From positions 3,038,001 to 3,102,000 of the forward strand of contig NZ_CP053904.1 of the NCBI RefSeq assembly GCF_013256425.1: DNA of 64,000 nucleotides, given 5' to 3'. This document shows, piece after piece, positions 58,266-64,000 of this stretch (the first letter of the stretch is position 1; every line of letters starts with the position of its first letter). A model generated the notes under the pieces. It was not told where the DNA came from and ran no database searches. It saw nothing but the letters and a program-made list of their open reading frames with translations. Origin of the DNA: Hymenobacter sp. BRD67 (GTDB lineage: Bacteria > Bacteroidota > Bacteroidia > Cytophagales > Hymenobacteraceae). Position numbers and translations under genes: made by a program.

Positions 58266-59216
58266 CTACACCAGCAGCATACTCAGCACCCCAGCCAGCA
58301 TGATGCCCTTGCACCAGGCGCTAAGCTGCCGAAAGTGACGGCGGCGGTCGGCACGTAGCAGCAGGCGAGCCAGCCAAGCCAGCGGCACCAGCACCAGCCC
58401 CAGCAGCCACGCGGCCAGGGCCCAGCGGCCCCACACCAGCAGCTGGCCGGCCGCTGCCAGCACCAGCAGCGCCAGACAGCCCAGAAACACCCCCGCCACC
58501 CACTTGCTGCGGACCAGCCCCCACACCAAGGGCAGCGTATGGCAGCCGTGCTGGGCATCGCCGCGCATGTCTTCCATATCCTTCACTATCTCGCGCACCA
58601 CCGTTAGCAGGAAAGCTGCCAGGGCGTAGAGCCACACGGCTTCGCGGCCCGTAAGCAGCTGAAGCTCGGGCAGAAGCACCAGCGCGGCCGTAAGTGCCCC
58701 AATGCTGAGGTTACCCACCAGCGGCAGGCGCTTAAACCGGGCCGAGTAGCCCCAGAGCAGAGCCACGGCCGCCAGCGTTACCAGCCCCAGCGGCCACGAG
58801 AGCGCCGCCGCCAACACCACCCCCACCCCACTCAGCAGAATATGCGCCAGCATGGCGTGGCGCCGCCGCAGCAGCCGGCCCACCACCAGCCGGTCGGGCC
58901 GGTTAATGGCGTCAATCTTCACATCATAATAGTCATTGATGATATAGCCTGCCGCGGCCACCAGTAACGAGGTTAGTACCAGCAGCCCAAAGCCGGGGGC
59001 CAGGAGCACGGTCCGCAGGGGTTGCCCCGGCAACAGCATTACCCGCACAAGCACCAGGCTAAGCAGCATAATGGCCAGGTTGGGCCAGCGTACCAGGCCC
59101 GGCAATGCCCTGGCCAGCCGGCCGGCCTGGCCGGGGCCACCCAGGGGCAGCTCATCGGCTCCGCCTGCGGTGGGCGCGGGGTCGGCAGCAGAGGCAGGGA
59201 GCAGGGAGGCAGACAT
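58266..59216 (-). CDS. UbiA prenyltransferase (GGGP geranylgeranyltransferase-like)
   Basis: 316-residue polytopic membrane enzyme. Two Asp-rich motifs bind Mg2+-diphosphate: NDYYDVKIDAINRPDR (NDXXDXXXD) and KDMEDMRGDAQHG. The pattern fits geranylgeranylglycerol-phosphate geranylgeranyltransferases, which are common in Bacteroidota and build archaeal-like ether lipids, but other UbiA roles (quinone, haem) cannot be excluded. Start at 59216 (MSASLLPASAADP). Confidence 0.85.
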   Translation of the reverse strand: MSASLLPASAADPAPTAGGADELPLGGPGQAGRLARALPGLVRWPNLAIMLLSLVLVRVMLLPGQPLRTVLLAPGFGLLVLTSLLVAAAGYIINDYYDVKIDAINRPDRLVVGRLLRRRHAMLAHILLSGVGVVLAAALSWPLGLVTLAAVALLWGYSARFKRLPLVGNLSIGALTAALVLLPELQLLTGREAVWLYALAAFLLTVVREIVKDMEDMRGDAQHGCHTLPLVWGLVRSKWVAGVFLGCLALLVLAAAGQLLVWGRWALAAWLLGLVLVPLAWLARLLLRADRRRHFRQLSAWCKGIMLAGVLSMLLV

Positions 59217-59285
59217 AAAGGCAGGACAAGCGCCCCGAAGGTACGGCACCCCTGGCCGGCCATTGCCGACACCGGCCTAAAACAG

Positions 59286-59316
59286 AAAGTCCCCACCGGC
59301 GACCGGCGGGGACTTT
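59286..59316. terminator. intrinsic terminator of the cold-shock gene
   Basis: 14-position stem with one mismatch (AAAGTCCCC...GGGGACTTT) and 3-nt loop, 39 nt downstream of the minus-strand cold-shock gene. Confidence 0.7.
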
Positions 59317-59354
59317 ACTGCCTACCGGCCCGGCCGGCAGACGGACGACAAAAC

Positions 59355-59549
59355 TCAGACGCGCCGCACGTTGACGGCGTTCACGCCTTTACGGCCTTCC
59401 TGCGTTTCAAACTCCACGCGGTCGTTTTGCTGAATCTGGCCGCCGTTGAGCCCCGTTACGTGCACAAAGAAATCCTCCTTCGTTACATCGTCGGTGATAA
59501 AGCCGAAGCCTTTGGCCTCGTTAAAAAATTTTACAGTGCCCGTTTTCAT
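59355..59549 (-). CDS. cold-shock domain protein (CspA family)
   Basis: 64-residue nucleic-acid chaperone. RNP-1 motif KGFGFITD and RNP-2 motif DFFVHVTGL are intact; start MKTGTVKFFNEAK. Cold-shock proteins melt RNA structure. The ATG at 59549 gives the standard CspA length; an upstream start adds 15 residues not seen in the family. Confidence 0.93.
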   Translation of the reverse strand: MKTGTVKFFNEAKGFGFITDDVTKEDFFVHVTGLNGGQIQQNDRVEFETQEGRKGVNAVNVRRV

Positions 59550-59659
59550 GGTGATTGGCAAAAAATCGAAAGAGGCGGCCACTCGCGTGGTCATTAAACT
59601 GGTGCCTTACTGCCAGTGGCCCCTGCATACGGGGCCGGCGCCCGGCAGGTTGAGGCAGG

Positions 59660-59896
59660 CTACTGGTGGTCGCGCCACTCGTATACCCACTTGGCCTGAA
59701 TCTGCTCCAGGTGGCCTTCGTTGGCCTGCTCGCGGGTGCCCTCAAAATTGGGCAGGCTCAGCACCCAGTCCAGCAGCTCGGTAAACCGGATGCGGTAGAT
59801 TTTGGCTTCCGTAAAGTCGTCGCCAAACTTCTCGTAGAGCGCAATGGCGACATCTTCGTGGTCGGCCCAATGAATGGGCGGCTCGTAGTGGTTCAT
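59660..59896 (-). CDS. iscX: iron-sulfur assembly accessory protein IscX
   Basis: 78-residue acidic protein with IscX landmarks: HWADHEDVAIALYEKFGDDF, YRIRFTELLDWVLSLPNFEG and ANEGHLEQIQAKWVYEWRDH. IscX binds IscS and iron and modulates Fe-S cluster assembly. Start taken at 59896 (MNHYEPPIHWAD). A ferredoxin gene lies upstream; other isc genes are not in the window. Confidence 0.9.
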   Translation of the reverse strand: MNHYEPPIHWADHEDVAIALYEKFGDDFTEAKIYRIRFTELLDWVLSLPNFEGTREQANEGHLEQIQAKWVYEWRDHQ

Positions 59897-59923
59897 CTTG
59901 TGTGAGTTAAAATGTATCAATCA

Positions 59924-59995
59924 AAAATTAAAAAGCATTTGCAACCGGACTGTTGCTTGGCCAGCCCCGGTTTTGAGCGCGTGCTTTTTAATTTT
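59924..59995. repeat. AT-rich inverted repeat between iscX and ferredoxin
   Basis: 14-bp perfect arms (59924-59937 with 59982-59995), AAAATTAAAAAGCA and its complement. Confidence 0.5.
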
Positions 59996-60005
59996 CAACT
60001 ATAGG

Positions 60006-60368
60006 CTAGTGCCCCAGAAAGTGCTGGGGCGGTACTGTTACCACCAGTTCGAGGCGTTCGTTTGGCACTACGCACTGGCAGGCCAGGCGGGAGTTGAGGC
60101 GCGGGTTGATGGCGCGGTCGATGAAGTCTTCTTCCTTGTCCGAAATCTCGGGCAAGGCATCGCCCCCTTTGTCAATATACACGTGGCAGGTGCTGCACCC
60201 GCACACGCCCCCGCAGTTGTGCTGAAGCTGTATGCCGTTATTGAGCGCCACATCGAGCACCGACTCGCCGCTAACCGCAATGTGCGTTTGGGCGGGCTGG
60301 CCGTCCTGAAACTGAAAAATAATGGTGGAGGGTGTCAAAATAAAAGGGCCCGGTGGGCGTAATTGCAA
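60006..60368 (-). CDS. Isc-type 2Fe-2S ferredoxin
   Basis: 120-residue ferredoxin. Cluster motif in NCGGVCGCSTCHVYID (CX5CX2C) with the fourth Cys in SRLACQCVVP, the adrenodoxin/Fdx type. It is the second such ferredoxin in the window (the other at 35965). Next to iscX, it may serve Fe-S assembly. The start is at 60368; a later ATG was not found. Confidence 0.88.
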   Translation of the reverse strand: MQLRPPGPFILTPSTIIFQFQDGQPAQTHIAVSGESVLDVALNNGIQLQHNCGGVCGCSTCHVYIDKGGDALPEISDKEEDFIDRAINPRLNSRLACQCVVPNERLELVVTVPPQHFLGH

Positions 60369-60397
60369 AGCGCAAAGTTAAGGTAGCCGGCCGGAGC

Positions 60398-61219
60398 TTA
60401 GCTGCCCGCCGCTGCCGCCTGAATACTTACCGAGAGCCGCGCATAAAGTTCTTGCCAGGCGGGCTCCGCGGCCAGCGCTGCCTCGTGGGCCGCGAGGGTG
60501 GCCGCATCGTGGCGCACGGCCGGCCCGGTTTGCACCTCAAAAGGCGAGGATTGCGCCGCCAACGCCTTGCTTATGGTTTCCTGCACCAAAGGATGCAGTA
60601 GCTCAAACGACAGGCCCGCCCCGGCAAGCAGCGCCTGCGCCACCCCCAGCAGGTGGTTAGTAAAGTTGCTGGCAAATACCGCTCCCAGGTGCAACCGCAG
60701 CCGCCGCCCCGAATCGAGCAGGGCCACGCGCCGGCTGAGGCTGCGGGCCAGGGTTAGCAGCCGGTCCTCAGCCTCTGCGGTGGCTGCCTCCACAAACAGG
60801 GGCACGGCCGACCAGTCGATAGCCCGGCCGGGGCTGAAGGTTTGCAACGGGTACAGCACGCCGCCGCGCACCTGCGGCACGGTCTCGAACACGGCCAGCG
60901 GCAGGGCGCCTGCCGTGTGCGCCACTACCGCGCCTGCCGGCCATGATACCGTGGTGAGCAGGCTCGCCACCGCTGCGTCGGGCACGGCCAGCAGGTACAC
61001 CTCGGCAGCCGGCAGGGCCGCCGCAGTTTCTTCCATCGATAGCACCAGGCAGCCGGGCAGCGCCGCAGCCAAGAGCGCGGCCGGGCCGGGGGAGCGGCTT
61101 GCAATAAATACTATATAGTGACCCGCTGCCTTTAGCGCCGACACCAGGGCCGACGCTACCCGCCCGGCTCCAAACACCCCGATTGTTAGGGGCGGGCTGG
61201 TCTTAGTTATTGTATTCAC
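60398..61219 (-). CDS. Rossmann-fold and DUF2520 protein
   Basis: 273 residues. N-terminal NAD(P)-binding fold (IGVFGAGRVASALVSALKA, VYLLAVPDAAVASLL, VVAHTAGALPLAVFE) and C-terminal all-helical DUF2520 domain (ASNFTNHLLGVAQALLAGAG, LLHPLVQETISKAL). These resemble a short-chain or F420-type reductase, but function is unknown. It is divergent from the large secreted protein. Confidence 0.85.
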   Translation of the reverse strand: MNTITKTSPPLTIGVFGAGRVASALVSALKAAGHYIVFIASRSPGPAALLAAALPGCLVLSMEETAAALPAAEVYLLAVPDAAVASLLTTVSWPAGAVVAHTAGALPLAVFETVPQVRGGVLYPLQTFSPGRAIDWSAVPLFVEAATAEAEDRLLTLARSLSRRVALLDSGRRLRLHLGAVFASNFTNHLLGVAQALLAGAGLSFELLHPLVQETISKALAAQSSPFEVQTGPAVRHDAATLAAHEAALAAEPAWQELYARLSVSIQAAAAGS

Positions 61220-61421
61220 TGGGCAAAGTTCGCTCGCTGAATGAGAGCAGCGGCCCTACTTTACGTGGCCAAGATTAAAATAATCTGAAGGTACTTTGCT
61301 GAATAAGTAGCATATTGTGGCCGCAAATCACTGTTAACGCCCTTCTTAAATGTAAGGCAGTAAATCAGTTGGTTAGTTGTCAACGACTTCCTTCATTTTT
61401 TCTCCACTTTTCTTTTTTCAC

Positions 61422-64000
61422 ATGATGAACCCTTACACTCGGGTAAGCCCCTGGAGCCGCCGGCTGCGGCAGTTGTGCCTAACGGCGCTGCTCGCGGGCG
61501 GCGCTATAATAGCGGCACAGGCCCAGAATTTCAACTACGGCGCGGCAGGCACAACCAACGTGGTTGAAACATTTAACAGCCTCGGGACTACCGCCACACC
61601 AATAGCCACTACCAATACGGACGATGATAATTCGCAGCCGCAGAATATTGGTTTCACATTTAACTACAACGGCACAGCATTTACCCAGTTTGTACTGAAT
61701 ACCAATGGCTTGCTGCGTCTGGGAGCCAATGCGCCGTCGAAGGCCGCCGCACACTCCATCTATGCGCAAACCCCTGAGTTGGGGCCAGCCAATAGCACTG
61801 ACCCGGCTGATGTTAACCTCATCATGCCGTTTAACATCGACCTCGAGTCAGGTACGGCCGGGGCCAGCTACCAGATGGCGGTAACGGGCACGGCACCAAA
61901 CCGCGTGTGCACGATACAGTGGACTAATGTGGCAGACAAGGCAACAGCGGCGTCGGCAACGGTGACCACTATCATCACGCGTCAGTACGACAACTTTTCC
62001 TTCCAGGTAAAGCTGTATGAAACCACCAACCAGGTTGACTTTGTGTATAATAAGCCCACCGCGGGTACTGGTGCGCCCAACGCCAAATACGTAGCTGTAG
62101 GCCTGAAGGGCTCAAGCAGCGCGGTAGGTCAGGATGTGCTGGCTACCAAAAGCTCTTCTGCTGCCTGGGGCACTACTACTTTCTTTTCGGGGCCGTATCA
62201 GCCTGCTTCGGCCGCTAACGCACACAACGTGCGGCAAACATACCTGGCTGATGCGGGCCGGACTTACCGCTTTGTGTCGGTACCGGCGCTTGATGCCGCA
62301 GTAAGTGCTATTTATACGCTTGGCAAAATTGCCACGCCCACTGCATTGCCGCAAGCCATTCAGGCAGTAATATCCAACAAAGGGGCTCAGCCGCTGACCA
62401 ACGTTACCGTGGCGCTGAACGTGACGGGGGCCAATACTTTAACCGACACCCAGACAATTGCTTCGCTGGCGCCCAACGCTTCTAGTGTAGTAACATTTGC
62501 GGCGTATCCCAGCACGCTAACAGTAGGCACCAACAATATTGTGGTAACGGCCACTGCTACGGGCGATGGCAACCCAGCTAATAATACCTCGACGTACACG
62601 CAGTTGGTCACTCCCAACCGACTGTCGTATATCGACCAGGGTAATGGTAACCCATCCTTCGACTACTATTTCGATGTCGATAATACTACCAACGGTGGAG
62701 TAATCACCACCAAGCAAACGGTAACGAAGGACATCAGCCTGACTGATGCCGTTATTACGTTCAACCCCACTACACAGACGGGCATCACCTATAAAGTGCT
62801 CGTTTACGATGCTACGGGCGCAAGTGGCGCTCCGGGCAACATTCTGTTTACCTCACCTGTTCAGACCCGCACCACCACGGGTGGCCCCGTTTCGGTTAGC
62901 CTTGGCAACCTGCAGGTCGCAGCCGGTTCTTTTTACGTAGGAGTTCAGGAGAACAGTGCTGGTGGCGCTGGGGTGCTAGCGCAGAAGGAAGACCCGTTGC
63001 GGCCTGGAACGTTTCTTATCTCTTTCAGCGGCGCGGCGCCCTGGTACGACCTCAGCCAGTACAACCTGCCACTTCGCTTCGCTATTGAAGTTGGGCTGGG
63101 TGCCGCGCCCACTTGCGCCCCGCCCACTGCCCTTACTGCTACCAACGTCACAGCTACTACGGCCGCTATAAACTTGACCGCTGCCACTAATAATACTGGC
63201 TATCAACTAGTATATGGCCCTACCGGCTTTAACCCTTATAGCGCGGGCACTACGGTTACGGCTACTATTCTTCCTTTTACCCTGACGGGCCTCACGTCGG
63301 CTACCACCTACCAGGTATATGCCCGAAGCAACTGCACAGCGGGCGGTACCAGTTTGTTTAGTGCGCCGGTAGCATTCACTACATCTTGCGACCCCAACCC
63401 TGTTGTCTCGACTTTCCCATATAACCAGAATTTCGATACAATTCTTTCGGGCCAGTCCCTACCCTGCGGTATCACTACCCTCGACGCCAACAACGACGGC
63501 ACGACCTGGCGCATCTCGACCGAGAACCCTTACTCGGGCACCAATGATATGCGCTACAATGGTATTCCGCTCAATAACGTAGCGGCCGACGACTGGTTCT
63601 TCACGCCGGCGCTGGCCCTGGCTCCGGCCAGCAGCAGCACCCGCTACCAGGTGGCGTTCCGCTACCGCACTTCGGGCGTGGGTACCACGCCGACGGGCAC
63701 CGAAAGCCTGGAGGTTAAATCGGGCACGGCCGCAACAGTTGCCGGCCAGACCAACCTGCTCTTTACCAATAATGCCATCACCAACACGACGTACGCGCTG
63801 GCTAACGGCTCCTCAACTCCGGTAGTGGCCTTACTGCCCGCTGGCACCAGCACGCAGTACGTGGGCTTCCACATCAAGAGCGCGGCCAACCAGGGCAACC
63901 TCTACATCGACGACGTGAGCGTAACGGCCGTAACCGTAACTGCTACTACCTCGGAAGCGCTGCTCAAAGCCACAACGGTATTCCCCAACCCTTCCAATGG
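61422..64000 (+). CDS. large secreted protein with FN3-like domain and T9SS-type C-terminus, 3' truncated
   Basis: An uninterrupted frame of 859 codons runs from the ATG at 61422 off the right window edge. Signal peptide (LCLTALLAGGAIIAAQAQ) followed by a beta-sandwich domain (NIGFTFNYNGTAFTQFVLNT), a CARDB-like part (AIQAVISNKGAQPLTNVTVA), an FN3-type domain (PPTALTATNVTATTAAINL, LTGLTSATTYQVYARSNC) and a jelly-roll-like domain (NNVAADDWFFTPALALAP). The last visible residues VFPNPSNG are the start of the Por secretion-system sorting domain, so it is exported by type IX secretion. Function: probably adhesin or hydrolase partner. Confidence 0.85.
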   Translation, partial: MMNPYTRVSPWSRRLRQLCLTALLAGGAIIAAQAQNFNYGAAGTTNVVETFNSLGTTATPIATTNTDDDNSQPQNIGFTFNYNGTAFTQFVLNTNGLLRLGANAPSKAAAHSIYAQTPELGPANSTDPADVNLIMPFNIDLESGTAGASYQMAVTGTAPNRVCTIQWTNVADKATAASATVTTIITRQYDNFSFQVKLYETTNQVDFVYNKPTAGTGAPNAKYVAVGLKGSSSAVGQDVLATKSSSAAWGTTTFFSGPYQPASAANAHNVRQTYLADAGRTYRFVSVPALDAAVSAIYTLGKIATPTALPQAIQAVISNKGAQPLTNVTVALNVTGANTLTDTQTIASLAPNASSVVTFAAYPSTLTVGTNNIVVTATATGDGNPANNTSTYTQLVTPNRLSYIDQGNGNPSFDYYFDVDNTTNGGVITTKQTVTKDISLTDAVITFNPTTQTGITYKVLVYDATGASGAPGNILFTSPVQTRTTTGGPVSVSLGNLQVAAGSFYVGVQENSAGGAGVLAQKEDPLRPGTFLISFSGAAPWYDLSQYNLPLRFAIEVGLGAAPTCAPPTALTATNVTATTAAINLTAATNNTGYQLVYGPTGFNPYSAGTTVTATILPFTLTGLTSATTYQVYARSNCTAGGTSLFSAPVAFTTSCDPNPVVSTFPYNQNFDTILSGQSLPCGITTLDANNDGTTWRISTENPYSGTNDMRYNGIPLNNVAADDWFFTPALALAPASSSTRYQVAFRYRTSGVGTTPTGTESLEVKSGTAATVAGQTNLLFTNNAITNTTYALANGSSTPVVALLPAGTSTQYVGFHIKSAANQGNLYIDDVSVTAVTVTATTSEALLKATTVFPNPSN

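Overview
The window reads as a chromosomal segment of a high-GC member of the Bacteroidota, most like Hymenobacter/Hymenobacteraceae. The evidence is repeated TAnnTTTG promoter boxes, a lack of Shine-Dalgarno sites, outer-membrane beta-barrels with carboxypeptidase-regulatory-like domains, a large secreted protein that reaches the start of a type IX secretion sorting signal, a UbiA-type ether-lipid transferase and an mreBCD-purH neighbourhood. No transposase, integrase, rRNA or CRISPR array was seen.

Layout. 1-8 kb: truncated SPFH protein, Lrp/AsnC regulator, an unusual class II tRNA-like RNA gene with its own promoter and terminator, a CNNM/CorC-type membrane protein, small membrane and lipoproteins, gamma carbonic anhydrase, a radical SAM protein and endonuclease III. 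8-18 kb: tandem glycine-zipper/OmpA proteins, accD, a coiled-coil OmpA lipoprotein, MBL hydrolase, SGNH hydrolase, a cystathionine-type PLP enzyme, DUF2167, VTT membrane protein, tRNA-Arg(ACG). 18-33 kb: outer-membrane receptor, TolC-adaptor-RND efflux operon, PepSY-like protein, and a locus with TonB receptor, beta-helix lipoprotein and YncE. 33-38 kb: glycosyltransferase, ferredoxin reductase plus ferredoxin, GH28 pectinase. 38-48 kb: His/Lys/Ser-rich secreted protein, a giant alpha-2-macroglobulin gene, mreD-mreC-mreB. 48-53 kb: a putative sulfur module (TauE/SafE exporter, TsdA-like dihaem cytochrome, DsrE) between mreB and purH. 53-57 kb: acyl-CoA dehydrogenase, PIG-L deacetylase, NodS-like methyltransferase and GT2. 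57-64 kb: BamA/TamA barrel, UbiA, cold-shock protein, IscX, ferredoxin, DUF2520, and the start of a large secreted protein cut by the window edge.

A feature that decides how the annotation should be read: about eighteen genes are split in the raw sequence, and every split is repaired by adding one or two bases to short G or C runs. After repair each gene has a full-length frame, and flanking motifs join up. I therefore annotate these as single genes with probable sequence errors rather than as pseudogenes, and give each suspected site.

The most unusual items are the tRNA-like RNA with an enlarged anticodon domain (1932-2054), the alpha-2-macroglobulin gene that carries in-frame intergenic-type repeats and a SusC/TonB-plug-like segment (40.8-41.7 kb), the sulfur module lodged between purH and mreB, and the acyl-CoA dehydrogenase/PIG-L/NodS/GT2 cluster.
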